DNA of 64,000 nucleotides from the NCBI RefSeq assembly GCF_002939865.1, contig NZ_MDEE01000011.1, positions 1-64,000 of the forward strand, read 5' to 3'. Origin of the DNA: Xanthomonas dyei (GTDB taxonomy: Bacteria; Pseudomonadota; Gammaproteobacteria; Xanthomonadales; Xanthomonadaceae). Position numbers and translations under genes: made by a program. Of this stretch, positions 19,908 through 30,642 are shown one piece after another (the first letter of the stretch is position 1; the number at the start of each line of letters is the position of its first letter). The notes beneath the pieces are model-generated. The model worked only from the letters and a program-made list of their open reading frames with translations, ran no database searches and was not told the DNA's origin.

Positions 19908-20942
19908 TTATCGCGATGATGCGGGCGTCGTGCGAATCGGCGCTTTGCGTCGCGACGCAGTCGATGCTGGCGTAGCTGCTCCCGCTGTATCGGCTGCCGG
20001 TTCGGCGTCAGCGTCGCGCTGCGCTTCGGCGTCCATCTCGGCGTTGGGGTCGTCCTCCAGCGGCGGATAAGGATAGGCAACTGCCGGGCCAAGGTGCAGC
20101 CCGGCGCGCCAGCGCGCCAGTACCGGCGCAATGCGCCTGCCCAGCGATTGTTGCGGCAATGACGGCAACTCGCCGTCCTGTTTCTCGCGCGCGGTGATCG
20201 CGGTCTTGGCGATGTCGAAGGCGGCCAGCGGATCGTCGCTGCGGTTCATCGCATCGATCAGCCAGGCTTGGCCGAAGTAGGTGGCATTGGACGTGTTGCC
20301 GCAGCCGAACGATGGCCGATCGGCACGTGCCGCGGTCAGGACTAGCGTGTCCGGCGAGCGCAGCGCCGGAATGAAGCCGCCCGAATAGCAGGCCGACAGC
20401 ACGATGATGCGATTGTCGATACCGGCATCGTCCAGCGCCTTGCGCAGATCCTGCGGGCTGATGAAGTCTTCTTCGTTCTGATCCACTTGCACGTACAGCG
20501 TGTGATCTTCGGTGCCGTGGGTGGTGACGAACAGCAGCAGCGCATCTTCCTTGCGATTCATGCGCTTACCGATCGCAGCGAGCGTGTCGTAGAGATTGTC
20601 GTAAGTCGCCAACGGTGCGTACGGCTGCTCGCCCAGATTGTCCGGATTGTTGACCAGCGCGACCACGCGGCCGCGCGCGTCGAAGCGTTGTTCGAACAAT
20701 TGTTTGAGGTACAGCGTTTCGTTGCGAAACACGTCGTCGCTGGCATCGCCGGCAAAGCCGACGACATACAGATCGGTGACGCCGGGGCGCTGCGGCTGCA
20801 CGGCGGCCAGCGCTTTTTTCAGCGCGGCCTGGTCGACCGGGTCCACCTGCGCCGCGTCGTCCGCGGTGGGTGCCGGCAACGCCGCACCCGCATCGGGATG
20901 ACAGCCGGCAACCAGCAAGACCACGGCGAGCAGCACCAGCAT
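19908..20942 (-). CDS. Legumain-like (peptidase family C13) lipoprotein
   Basis: About 344 aa. LLVAGC near the N-terminus is a lipobox, so the protein is probably lipid-anchored at the membrane. The C13 fold shows VVGFAGDASDDVFRNETLYL, the catalytic His in TTHGTEDHTLY (about H142) and the catalytic Cys in VLSACYSGGFIPAL (about C185). Clan CD peptidases of this type cleave after Asn or Asp in eukaryotes. Bacterial members are poorly studied. The tail after about 300 is Ala/Asp-rich and low complexity. The start is uncertain: ATG 20942 lacks a basic n-region, a TTG four codons upstream (20954) would add Arg residues, and the frame remains open to 21188. Confidence 0.75.
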   Translation of the reverse strand: MLVLLAVVLLVAGCHPDAGAALPAPTADDAAQVDPVDQAALKKALAAVQPQRPGVTDLYVVGFAGDASDDVFRNETLYLKQLFEQRFDARGRVVALVNNPDNLGEQPYAPLATYDNLYDTLAAIGKRMNRKEDALLLFVTTHGTEDHTLYVQVDQNEEDFISPQDLRKALDDAGIDNRIIVLSACYSGGFIPALRSPDTLVLTAARADRPSFGCGNTSNATYFGQAWLIDAMNRSDDPLAAFDIAKTAITAREKQDGELPSLPQQSLGRRIAPVLARWRAGLHLGPAVAYPYPPLEDDPNAEMDAEAQRDADAEPAADTAGAATPASTASRRKAPIRTTPASSR

Positions 20943-20954
20943 CCGGCGTGTCAA

Positions 20955-21450
20955 CGCGTGCGACGCCAAGGGTGATTGGAACGATGGGGACAACGCCGAT
21001 GCCTCGATGATGCGTGGAATGGGAGAGTGTGGAGCGGTCGATCGAACGTTGCATCTGGCGACTGCGACTGCCCTCAGACAGATGCGGAGACTGCTCAAGC
21101 CGGCAGGAACGTGGCGCAGATCAGAACGCATCGTCCAGCCTTGCAAGCCGCTGCGCATCGTCTTCCACCCCGTCGTTGGCGCATGCATCAGCTGGCGAAC
21201 CAGCTAATCCACTGACGCATGCACTAGCTGGCAAGCGCCAAGCCAGCCTGCTTCGGTGGCTTCAACGGCTGTGCTGCTTGCAAGATGCCCTCATGCGACC
21301 GCGATCAGTCGTCTTATGAGGGCCAATCCGTCACACGACGCTTCGGTCCAAGTGACTGGAGGTCCTACGTCCAACGCATCACACACGGCGTTCTTGCAAC
21401 CTCACCGGCCGCCGCACCGCGGCAGCCGATGTCTCAGCGAACCTGCCGGC
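20955..21450. other. Intergenic, C13 peptidase to mtnC
   Basis: About 500 bases. The minus-strand frame of the peptidase remains open through part of it but shows no signal or domain. No repeat, RNA gene or promoter was recognised with confidence. Confidence 0.4.
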
Positions 21451-22718
<1,268 letters not shown>

Positions 22719-22753
22719 GGCGGTCTGGCTCACGAATGGGGGAGGGACAACAC

Positions 22754-23407
22754 TCAGCGCGGGCCGCGCAGTTTCAGCAGTTCGAGTTCGCAATGCAGCA
22801 GGAATTCGAACGCTTCCAGATGGCGGCGTGCCTCGGCCATGTTGCGGCCCCAGGCATACAGGCCGTGTCCTTCGATGAGATACCCCCACATGCTCTGTTT
22901 GTCCAGCAAGGCGTCGACCTGCGCGGCCAGCACCTGCATGTCCTGGGTGTTGGCGAACACCGGCACGTCCACTGCGGTTTCGTGGGTGGTATTGCCTTCG
23001 AAGGCCTTGAGCAGTTCGTAGCCTTCCAGGCGGATCACGCCGCTGCCGGCATACAGGCGGGACGCAATCGTCTGCACTGGCGAATGCGTGTGCAGCACGC
23101 AGCCGATCTCCGGGAAACGGCGATACAGCTGGGTGTGCAGCAGCGTCTCGGCGGAGGGACGCAGCGGCCGGCCAACGGCCTGGCCATCGAAGTCCACCAC
23201 CATGATGTCTTCTTCGACCAAGCGACCCTTGTCGCGGCCGGACACGGTGATCGCGGCGTGCTGTTCGTCAAGACGATGAGAGAAATTGCTGCTGGTGGCG
23301 GGCGTCCAGCCGGCCTGGGCCAGCTCGCGGATGTTGCCGATCAGCAACTGCGCCAGCTCGTGCAAACGGGCGGCGCTATAGGGCAGGGGGGCAGTGGTCG
23401 CATTCAT
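22754..23407 (-). CDS. mtnB: Methylthioribulose-1-phosphate dehydratase
   Basis: 217 aa class II aldolase-like zinc enzyme. [11 protein letters not shown] carries the H-x-H zinc pair, [11 protein letters not shown] follows, and [19 protein letters not shown] gives the third His. It dehydrates MTRu-1-P in methionine salvage. It is first of three genes in the operon. The MtnA and MTA phosphorylase genes are not in this window. A candidate promoter leaves the transcript starting at or next to the ATG. Confidence 0.95.
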   Translation of the reverse strand: MNATTAPLPYSAARLHELAQLLIGNIRELAQAGWTPATSSNFSHRLDEQHAAITVSGRDKGRLVEEDIMVVDFDGQAVGRPLRPSAETLLHTQLYRRFPEIGCVLHTHSPVQTIASRLYAGSGVIRLEGYELLKAFEGNTTHETAVDVPVFANTQDMQVLAAQVDALLDKQSMWGYLIEGHGLYAWGRNMAEARRHLEAFEFLLHCELELLKLRGPR

Positions 23408-23442
23408 GGCGTCATTCTACTGCCCCACCGGATTACGGTCAG
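23407..23442 (-). promoter_or_regulatory. Candidate leaderless promoter of mtnBDC
   Basis: Read on the minus strand, CTGACC (23437-23442), 17 bases, then TAGAAT (23414-23419). The expected start point falls at about 23407, the A of the mtnB ATG, so the mRNA would have no 5' leader. No Shine-Dalgarno is present before the ATG, which agrees. Confidence 0.5.
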
Positions 23443-23498
23443 GTGCAGCGCAGCAGGGTGTTTGCCCTGTCACGCCCAGACATAGCACCTGCGTTCGC

Positions 23499-24929
23499 TC
23501 AGCGGCTGTCGCGCAGACGGCTGTGGCGATAGCCGTAGCCGAAATAGACCACCAGCCCGACCAGGGTCCATAGCCCCATCAGCATCCAATTGTGCAGGGT
23601 CATTGCCGACAGCAGCGCCAGGCAGCTCAGGACACCGGCGCTGCAGATCAACCACGCGGCCGGCATGCGGAACGGACGCGGCAGTTCCGGATGCGTGCGG
23701 CGCAGGATCAAGACACCGGCGCACACGGCAGCGAAGGCGATCAGCGTGCCCATCGAGGTCAGCTCGCCCAGCACATCCAGCGGGAAGATGGCAGCCAGTA
23801 GTGCGATACCTACACCGGTGATGACGGTATTGATGTGCGGCGTGCGGTACTTGGGATGGATGCGGGTGAAGATCGACGGCAGCAGGCCATCGCGCGCGAT
23901 GATCATGAAGATGCGCGGCTGCCCGATGATCATCACCAGCACCACCGACGACAACCCGATCAGCGCGCCCACTTCCACCACCACCCGCAACCAGGCCAGC
24001 TGCGGATGCGCGGCTACAGCCGTCACCACAGGCTCATCGGTACCCAGCTGGGTGAACGGCACCAGGCCGGTCATCACCGCGGCCATGGCGATATACAGCA
24101 CGGTGCAGACCACCAGCGACAACATCATGCCGATCGGCAGATCGCGTTGCGGCCGGTGCGATTCCTGCGCCGCCACCGACACCGCTTCGAAGCCGATATA
24201 GGCGAAGAACACCATCGCGGCGCCGCGCAGCACACCTTCCATGCCGTACTTGCCCGGTGCTACGTTGGCGGGGATGAAGGGATGCCAATTGGCAGGGTCC
24301 ACGTACTTCCAGCCTGCCGCGATGACCAGGATGATCAGCCCGGTCTTGAGGATCACCATCGCCATGTTCATCGCCGACGACTTGCGGATGCCGACATAGC
24401 ATAGCCAGGTCAGCAACAGCACGATGGCAGCAGCAGGCAGGTTGGCGATCGCACCGGTGCGTTGCAGCTTGCCGTCCAGCGGTGCGCTGACCACGGCGGC
24501 CGGCAAATGGATTCCGAAGTGTTCCAGCAGGCTGAGGAAATAGCCGGTCCAGCTGACCGCCACGGCCGAGGCGGAGACGCCATATTCGAGCACCAGCATC
24601 CAGCCGATGAACCAGGCCGCCAACTCGCCGAAGGTGGCGTAGGTATAGGTGTAGGCGCTGCCGGACACCGGCACCATTGCGGCAAATTCGGCGTAGGCCA
24701 TGGCGCAGAATGCGCAGCAGATCGCCGCGAGCACGAACGACAGCACGATCGCAGGGCCGGCATGGTCGGCCGCCGCCTGGCCGGTGATCACGAAGATACC
24801 GCCGCCGATCACCGCGCCGATGCCCAGGGCGGTCAGCCCCCAGGGACCGAGCGCGCGTTGCAGACCCAGCCCGTCGGCCGCCTCATGGCTGGCGTGCGGG
24901 TGTTTGGTAGCCCAAAGTTGTTTGAACAT
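23499..24929 (-). CDS. APC-family amino acid permease (cationic amino acid transporter type)
   Basis: 476 aa, with about twelve or more hydrophobic segments. The N-terminal ALGIGAVIGGGIFVITGQAA is the conserved APC first helix break that binds the substrate backbone. AYAEFAAMVPVSGSAYTYTYATFGE is the second signature. It moves amino acids across the inner membrane with protons. The substrate cannot be read from sequence. It is a close paralogue of the next gene, sharing order and motifs, and probably arose by tandem duplication. Located downstream of that paralogue, 79 bases apart. Confidence 0.9.
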   Translation of the reverse strand: MFKQLWATKHPHASHEAADGLGLQRALGPWGLTALGIGAVIGGGIFVITGQAAADHAGPAIVLSFVLAAICCAFCAMAYAEFAAMVPVSGSAYTYTYATFGELAAWFIGWMLVLEYGVSASAVAVSWTGYFLSLLEHFGIHLPAAVVSAPLDGKLQRTGAIANLPAAAIVLLLTWLCYVGIRKSSAMNMAMVILKTGLIILVIAAGWKYVDPANWHPFIPANVAPGKYGMEGVLRGAAMVFFAYIGFEAVSVAAQESHRPQRDLPIGMMLSLVVCTVLYIAMAAVMTGLVPFTQLGTDEPVVTAVAAHPQLAWLRVVVEVGALIGLSSVVLVMIIGQPRIFMIIARDGLLPSIFTRIHPKYRTPHINTVITGVGIALLAAIFPLDVLGELTSMGTLIAFAAVCAGVLILRRTHPELPRPFRMPAAWLICSAGVLSCLALLSAMTLHNWMLMGLWTLVGLVVYFGYGYRHSRLRDSR

Positions 24930-25008
24930 GGAGCGATTCCTGTTGAATCCCTGCGCGTGACGGTGCGTGCTTGTGCGGGATGTGCGGGCTGTTGCGAGGG
25001 ACTCGCAA

Positions 25009-26490
25009 TCAAGCCTTGCGGGCCAGACGACTATGGCGGATGCCGTAGCCGAAATAGATGAACAGGCCGATCACGGTCCAGCCCACGAACACCTTCCAGT
25101 GCTCCTGGAAGGCCTGGAAGAACAGGAACAGGCAGGCCAATGCGCCCAACGGGCAGATCACCATTGCCAACGGCACCCGGAACGGGCGCTCCAGCTCGGG
25201 CTTGGTGAAGCGCAGCACCATCACGCCGGCGCACACGGTGGCGAAAGCGAGCAGGGTGCCCATCGACACCAGTTCGCCCAGCACATTCAACGGAATCACC
25301 CCGGCCAGCAGCGCCGCGACCACACCGACGAAGATGGTGCCGACGTAGGGCGTGTGGAATTTCGGGTGCACCTTGCCGAACAGTTTGGGCATCAACCCAT
25401 CCTTGGCCATGGTGTAGAAGATGCGCGGCTGCGCCATCAGCATCACCAACACCACCGAAGACAGGCCGGCGATCGCGCCAATCTCCACCGCGGTCTTGAG
25501 CCAGCTCAATTGCGGGTGCGCTTCCAGCGCGGTGGCCACTGGCTTGGCCGTGCCGAGCTGGGTGTAGGGCAGCAGTCCGGTCAACACCGCACAGACGATG
25601 ATGTAGATGACGGTGCAGATCGCCAGCGACACCAGGATGCCGATCGGCATGTTTTTCTGCGGGTCCTTGGTCTCGCCGGCAGAGGTGGAGACTGCGTCGA
25701 AACCGATGTAGGAGAAGAACACGATGGACGCCGCGCGGAACACCCCATCCCAGCCGAACTGGCCCGGGCCGGTGTTTTCCGGGATGAAGGGGTGCCAGTT
25801 CGCCGGGTCGATATAGGCGATGCCGAAGCCGACGAACAGGCAGATCACCACGACCTTGATCGCCACCACGATCGCGTTGGCGAACGCCGATTGGGTGACG
25901 CCCACGTAGCACAGCATGCTCACCGCGGCGACGATCAACACCGCCGGCAGGTTGACGATGTTGCCGGAGCTGACAAAGCCATGACCGTCCCAGGCCAATG
26001 GCGCACCTGCAAGTTCTGCCGGGAACGGCAATCCGAGCGTGCCGGTCAGGAAGCTGATGAGGTAGGCGGACCAACCGACCGCGACGCTGGAACCGGCAAA
26101 CAGGTATTCCAGCACCAGGCACCAGCCGATGAACCAGGCGATGCCTTCGCCAAGGGTGGCATACGAGTACGAATACGCGCTGCCGGAGACCGGCATCATC
26201 GCCGCGAACTCGGCGTAGCACAGGCCGGCGAAGGCGCAGGCGATACCGGCGAAGACGAACGACAACATCACTGCGGGGCCGGCGTGATTGGCCGCGGCCT
26301 GCCCGGTCAACACGAAGATACCAGCGCCGATCACCGCGCCGATGCCGAGCATGATCAGGTGCTTGGCGGTGAGGGTCCGTTGCAGCGTCGCTTCGCCCTG
26401 CAGGCTGCCTTCGACCGGTTCGCCCGCATCCACATGTCCAGCGGGCTCGATCGGTTTGACCCTCAACAGAGACTTCAGCATTCGGTACAT
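25009..26490 (-). CDS. APC-family amino acid permease, paralogue
   Basis: 493 aa, with the same architecture as the gene at 23499: LGIGAVIGAGIFVLTGQAAANHAGPAV, then CYAEFAAMMPVSGSAYSYSYATLGEG, IGFDAVSTSAGET and a VGTIFVGVVAALLAG segment. It differs by a longer periplasmic stretch around 165-185. Likely transports basic or neutral amino acids, as YfnA-type carriers do. Specificity is inference only. It probably precedes its copy in one transcript. Divergent from the Nudix gene. Confidence 0.9.
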   Translation of the reverse strand: MYRMLKSLLRVKPIEPAGHVDAGEPVEGSLQGEATLQRTLTAKHLIMLGIGAVIGAGIFVLTGQAAANHAGPAVMLSFVFAGIACAFAGLCYAEFAAMMPVSGSAYSYSYATLGEGIAWFIGWCLVLEYLFAGSSVAVGWSAYLISFLTGTLGLPFPAELAGAPLAWDGHGFVSSGNIVNLPAVLIVAAVSMLCYVGVTQSAFANAIVVAIKVVVICLFVGFGIAYIDPANWHPFIPENTGPGQFGWDGVFRAASIVFFSYIGFDAVSTSAGETKDPQKNMPIGILVSLAICTVIYIIVCAVLTGLLPYTQLGTAKPVATALEAHPQLSWLKTAVEIGAIAGLSSVVLVMLMAQPRIFYTMAKDGLMPKLFGKVHPKFHTPYVGTIFVGVVAALLAGVIPLNVLGELVSMGTLLAFATVCAGVMVLRFTKPELERPFRVPLAMVICPLGALACLFLFFQAFQEHWKVFVGWTVIGLFIYFGYGIRHSRLARKA

Positions 26491-26636
26491 CCCTAAGTGG
26501 CAGAACGGAGGCGCGCGCGCCTGGGCGAAGGTGTGCGCCGCATCCCGATGGGACAGGCAAGCGGCCTACCTTGCCAAAGCTACACGCTCACGACAAGCGC
26601 GTACGCAGCATGAATGGCGATAATGGTCGCTGATCC

Positions 26637-27206
26637 ATGCGCAACCGAGAACGCCAGATGGTGGATGCAACCCTGCGGCAGCAACTGGCTGCCTACTGTG
26701 CATGTTGGCCGGACGAGGCCGAGGTGGCCGACCAGTTCGTGCAGCTGCTGGACGATGCCACCGATGCGTTCGTGCGCGAGCGTGTCGAAGGTCATTTCAC
26801 CGGCTCGGCTTGGGTGGTCAGTGCCGACGGCAGCCGCACGCTGCTGACCCACCACCGCAAGTTGCAACGCTGGCTGCAGCTGGGCGGCCACGCCGACGGC
26901 GACCGCGATCTGGCGCAGGTGGCGCTGCGCGAAGCCGAAGAAGAATCCGGTCTGACCGGTTTGCGGCTGGCAGATGCCGAGCTGTTCGACCTGGACCGTC
27001 ACTGGATTCCCGCGCGCGGCGAGGTAGCGGGGCACTGGCATTTCGACGCGCGATACGTAGTGGTCGCAGGCGCGGACGAAGCGTTCGACGTCAGCGAAGA
27101 GTCGCTGGCCCTGGCATGGCGCCCGATTGCCGAGCTGCTGGCCGAGCCAGAGCTGGATCCGTCGATGCGGCGTATGGCCGAGAAGTGGGTGACCCGAGGC
27201 GTGTGA
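26637..27206 (+). CDS. Nudix hydrolase
   Basis: 189 aa from ATG 26637, or 182 aa from ATG 26658. The Nudix box spans GGHADGDRDLAQVALREAEEESGL: G-x5-D-x7-REAEEESGL, with Asp in the first acidic position where Glu is more common. Nudix enzymes hydrolyse nucleoside diphosphates linked to another group. The substrate is not evident. It has a long N-terminal extension (QQLAAYCACWPDEAEVADQF) typical of NUDIX proteins of about 180 aa in this group. Stand-alone, followed by a repeat element. Confidence 0.85.
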   Translation: MRNRERQMVDATLRQQLAAYCACWPDEAEVADQFVQLLDDATDAFVRERVEGHFTGSAWVVSADGSRTLLTHHRKLQRWLQLGGHADGDRDLAQVALREAEEESGLTGLRLADAELFDLDRHWIPARGEVAGHWHFDARYVVVAGADEAFDVSEESLALAWRPIAELLAEPELDPSMRRMAEKWVTRGV

Positions 27207-27226
27207 TGGGTGCTCAGGGCGTGCGC

Positions 27227-27426
27227 CCTCATCCGCCCTGCGGGCACCTTCTCCCGCAGGCGGGAGAAGGGATCAAGCGCGCGAGAAGGGATCAGGTGGG
27301 AGAAGGGAGCTGGCGGCAGAAGGCGGCAGAAGGCGGCAAGCGGGAGCAGGGGGCAGGTGGAGAAGGATGACCTGCACTCCCTTCTCCCGCTTGCGGGAGA
27401 AGGTGGCGCAACGCGCCGGATGAGGG
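27227..27426. repeat. Long imperfect inverted-repeat element, copy 2
   Basis: 200 bases bounded by CCCTCATCCG (27227-27236) and CGGATGAGGG (27417-27426). Inside, CCTTCTCCCGC and GCGGGAGAAGG blocks repeat on both arms, and the centre holds short tandem GGCGGCAGAA units. It has the same outer ends and size as the element at 9975-10181 and lies between the converging Nudix gene and serA, a typical terminator position. Confidence 0.75.
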
Positions 27427-27445
27427 CCGTTCCTGCACCGACACC

Positions 27446-28687
27446 TCAATACAAAATCCGCGTCCGCAATGTCCCTTCGATCAAGGCCAGGCCTTCCTTC
27501 AGCGCGGTGGCCTGCGCTTCGCTGGCGCTGACGTCGATCACCACGTAGCCGACCTTGGCATCGGTACGCAGGAACTGGCCGTCAATGTTGACGTTGTGGC
27601 GCGAGAACAACTCGTTGATCTTGGACAGCACACCCGGCACGTTGCGGTGGATGTGCAGCAGTCGCAGGCTGTCGGGGTGCTCGGGCAGCGTCACTTCCGG
27701 GAAATTCACCGCCGACAAGGTGCTGCCGTTATCGCTGTAGCGCACCAGCTTGGCGGCCACTTCGATGCCGATATTGTCCTGCGCTTCCAGCGTGCTGCCG
27801 CCCACGTGCGGGGTCAGGATCACGTTGTCGTGCGCGATCAATGGCGATTCGAATGCATCGCCATTGCCCTTGGGCTCGACCGGGAACACGTCCACCGCCG
27901 CGCCGCCGATGTGGCCGGAGGTAAGCGCCGCATCCAGCGCGTCGATGTCGATCACGGTGCCGCGCGAGGCGTTGATCAGATGCGCGCCAGGCTTCATGCG
28001 GGCGATTTCTGCCGCACCGATCATGTCCTTGGTGGATGGCGTCTCCGGCACGTGCAGGGTCACCACGTCCGAGCGCGCCAGCAGGTCGTCCAGATCGATC
28101 GCCGCACGGGCATTGCCGAGCGACAGCTTGGTTTCGATGTCGTGGAAGATCACCTGCATCCCCAAGGATTCGGCCAGTACGCCAACCTGGGTGCCGATGT
28201 GGCCGTAGCCGACGATGCCCAACACCTTGCCGCGCGTTTCGTGGCTGCCAGCGGCCGATTTGGACCAGCCGCCGCGATGGCATTGCGCATTTTTCTGCGG
28301 AATGCCGCGCAACAGCAGGATCGCCTCGGCGATCACCAGCTCGGCCACGCTGCGGGTGTTGGAGTAGGGTGCGTTGAACACCGGAATGCCGGCCAGCTCG
28401 GCCGCTTCCAGGTCGACCTGATTGGTGCCGATGCAGAAGCAGCCCACCGCGATCAGCCGCTTGGCGTGCGCCAGCACCTCGGCGCTTAATTGCGTGCGCG
28501 AGCGGATGCCCACGATATGCGCATCGGCGATGCGCGCGATGAGTTCGTCTTCGGGCAACGACTTGGCGTGCAATTCGATCTGTGAATAACCGGCGGCGCG
28601 GAATACATCCACGGCAGTCGGGCTGATGCCTTCCAGCAACAGGACGCGGATGTCCTGCTTGGGGAACGAGGTTCTCTTCGGCGACAT
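27446..28687 (-). CDS. serA: D-3-phosphoglycerate dehydrogenase
   Basis: 413 aa, close to E. coli SerA (410 aa). It makes 3-phosphohydroxypyruvate, the first step of serine synthesis. The NAD fold GKVLGIVGYGHIGTQVG, catalytic ASRGTVIDIDAL, and the Glu and His of VDVFPVEPKGNGD and TPHVGGSTLEAQ are present. The C-terminal ACT domain (LLHIHRNVPGVLSKINELF to the end) binds serine for feedback. The start 28687 follows family length. The open frame upstream reaches the divergent dehydrogenase. Confidence 0.96.
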   Translation of the reverse strand: MSPKRTSFPKQDIRVLLLEGISPTAVDVFRAAGYSQIELHAKSLPEDELIARIADAHIVGIRSRTQLSAEVLAHAKRLIAVGCFCIGTNQVDLEAAELAGIPVFNAPYSNTRSVAELVIAEAILLLRGIPQKNAQCHRGGWSKSAAGSHETRGKVLGIVGYGHIGTQVGVLAESLGMQVIFHDIETKLSLGNARAAIDLDDLLARSDVVTLHVPETPSTKDMIGAAEIARMKPGAHLINASRGTVIDIDALDAALTSGHIGGAAVDVFPVEPKGNGDAFESPLIAHDNVILTPHVGGSTLEAQDNIGIEVAAKLVRYSDNGSTLSAVNFPEVTLPEHPDSLRLLHIHRNVPGVLSKINELFSRHNVNIDGQFLRTDAKVGYVVIDVSASEAQATALKEGLALIEGTLRTRILY

Positions 28688-28895
28688 GGGGGAGCGCATT
28701 GCAGCAATCGGGTCGGCAACTATGCCAGATGAGGTGCCGGATTGGGTGCTCGCCATGCATGGGTTGCACGCGGCAATCCCTTGCGCTGCAACGGTTTCAG
28801 CTGAATCCAACGCAGCGCAAGCGCACCACAGCGCAACTGGACGAGGCCGGCGCGCACTGGCACGCTGTGCGGTTCCTACTGCCGCGCCGTGCCCC
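28688..28895. other. Divergent promoter region serA / FAD dehydrogenase
   Basis: 208 bases between two divergent start codons. No clear operator or riboswitch was seen. Shared regulation of the two genes is plausible from the layout alone. Confidence 0.4.
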
Positions 28896-30314
28896 ATGAC
28901 CGATCCCCGCATTCTTTCGTTGCAACAGGCCGTGCCGGCATTGCGTTTGAAGACCGAGCCGGCCGACCTGGAGCATTACGGCCGGGACTGGACCCGGCGC
29001 TGGACGCCAAACCCGCTGGCCATCGCACTGCCAGGCTCGGTCGAAGACGTGCAGGCCGTGGTGCAATGGGCCAATGCGCAAGGCGTGGCGGTGGTGCCAT
29101 CGGGCGGCCGTACAGGGTTGTCCGGTGGCGCGGTGGCCGCCAACGGCGAGCTGGTGCTCAGCCTGGAACGCTTGAACAAGCCGCTGGACTTCAACGCGGT
29201 GGATCGCACCCTCACCGTGCAGGCCGGCATGCCGCTGGAAGCGGTACACAACGCCGCGCGCGAGCATGGGTTGGTGTATCCGGTGGATTTTGCCGCACGC
29301 GGGTCCTGCTCGATCGGCGGCAACATCGCCACCAATGCCGGCGGCATTCGCGTGATCCGCTATGGCAACACGCGCGAGTGGGTGGCCGGTTTGAAAGTGG
29401 TCACCGGTGGCGGCGAGTTGCTCGAGCTCAACAATGCGTTGGTGAAAAATTCCAGCGGCTACGATTTCCGTCATCTGATGATCGGTTCCGAAGGCACGCT
29501 CGGCATCGTGGTCGAAGCGACGCTGCGGCTGACCGACCCGCCGCCGCCGAGCAATGTGATGCTGCTGGCACTGCCCTCGTTCGAGGTATTGATGCAGGTG
29601 TTTGCCGCGTTTCGCGCGCAGCTGCGTCTGGAAGCGTTCGAGTTCTTCACCGACCGCGCGCTGGAGCACGTGCTCGCGCACGGCGCGCAGGCACCGTTTG
29701 CGCAGGTCCACCCGTATTACGTGGTCACCGAGTTTGCCGCCGGCGATGCAGCGCAGGAGGCCGCCGCGATGGCTGCGTTTGAAACCTGCATGGAGCAGGG
29801 CTGGGTCAGCGACGGGGTGATCAGCCAGAGCGATGCGCAGGCCGCGCAACTGTGGCGGCTGCGCGAGGGCATCACCGAAGCGGTGGCGCGGTATACGCCG
29901 TACAAGAACGACGTGTCGGTGCGCATCTCGGCAATGCCGGCGTTTCTGGCCGAAACACAGGCGTTGCTCGGCCAGGCGTATCCGCACTTCGATGTGGTGT
30001 GGTTCGGCCATATCGGCGACGGCAACCTGCATATCAACGTGCTCAAGCCCGACGACACCAGCCAGGCCGATTTTGTGACGGCCTGCGATCAGGTCACCAA
30101 GGTGCTGGCGCACGCGTTGCAGCGCTTTGGCGGCAGCATTTCCGCCGAACACGGCATTGGCCTGGTCAAGAAGCCGTACCTGTGGAGCACGCGCTCCGCC
30201 GCAGAAATTGCGCTGATGCGTGGCGTCAAACATGTGCTGGATCCTCATCTTTTGCTGAATCCCGGCAAGCTGTTCGACATGGATGAGCTGCCCGGCGCGA
30301 CGCCTGCCGGGTAG
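28896..30314 (+). CDS. FAD-linked D-2-hydroxyacid dehydrogenase (D-2-hydroxyglutarate type)
   Basis: 472 aa. PCMH-type FAD domain: VVPSGGRTGLSGGAVA, then CSIGGNIATNAGGIRVIRYG and MIGSEGTLGIV. C-terminal cap domain: VWFGHIGDGNLHINV, ending SAEHGIGLVKKPYLW. This is the GlcD/Dld/D2HGDH family. SerA of several bacteria reduces 2-oxoglutarate to D-2-hydroxyglutarate as a side or coupling reaction, and a D2HG dehydrogenase recycles it. The divergent placement next to serA supports that role over D-lactate oxidation, but it is inference. The start ATG 28896 gives the natural N-terminus. Confidence 0.85.
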   Translation: MTDPRILSLQQAVPALRLKTEPADLEHYGRDWTRRWTPNPLAIALPGSVEDVQAVVQWANAQGVAVVPSGGRTGLSGGAVAANGELVLSLERLNKPLDFNAVDRTLTVQAGMPLEAVHNAAREHGLVYPVDFAARGSCSIGGNIATNAGGIRVIRYGNTREWVAGLKVVTGGGELLELNNALVKNSSGYDFRHLMIGSEGTLGIVVEATLRLTDPPPPSNVMLLALPSFEVLMQVFAAFRAQLRLEAFEFFTDRALEHVLAHGAQAPFAQVHPYYVVTEFAAGDAAQEAAAMAAFETCMEQGWVSDGVISQSDAQAAQLWRLREGITEAVARYTPYKNDVSVRISAMPAFLAETQALLGQAYPHFDVVWFGHIGDGNLHINVLKPDDTSQADFVTACDQVTKVLAHALQRFGGSISAEHGIGLVKKPYLWSTRSAAEIALMRGVKHVLDPHLLLNPGKLFDMDELPGATPAG

Positions 30315-30348
30315 TCTCTTCATCACCTCACATGGAATCGACACGCCG

Positions 30349-30642
30349 ATGATGCGCTCTCTGGTGTTTTGTGCTTTGACCCTGCTGCCGCTGGCAGCTG
30401 CCGCATCCAGTCTTGCGGGGACTTCGGCCGGTGCATCGTCTGCCGGTTCGTCCAACAGCAGCAGTTCCGGCGACGACAAGGTGGTTGCCGACGCACGCGA
30501 AGATGCGGCCGGCTTCGTCGCCAGCGATGGCGCCATTCGCGGCGCGCGTCTGGAAGCGGCGTTGCTGCAATTGCGCAGTCGCAGCGATGCGGCGCGTGTG
30601 GCCAGCGATCTGGAACTGGCGCAGTCCATCCTGGCGCAGTGA
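30349..30642 (+). CDS. DUF2388-like small exported protein
   Basis: 97 aa with a signal peptide (MMRSLVFCALTLLPLAAAAS). A Ser/Gly/Thr-rich segment follows, then DDKVVADAREDAAGFVASDG and IRGARLEAALLQLR, with ELAQSILA at the end. This is the DUF2388 pattern known from pseudomonads, whose function is unknown. Its TGA overlaps the GTG of the next gene, a DUF4105 protein, so the two are translationally coupled and probably act together in the envelope. Confidence 0.8.
   Translation: MMRSLVFCALTLLPLAAAASSLAGTSAGASSAGSSNSSSSGDDKVVADAREDAAGFVASDGAIRGARLEAALLQLRSRSDAARVASDLELAQSILAQ

Noticed and set aside
24967-26496. A 509-aa plus-strand frame opposite the second permease
   Set aside because: Its composition (Gln, His, Asp, Arg) is typical of antisense reading of a membrane protein, with no family match.
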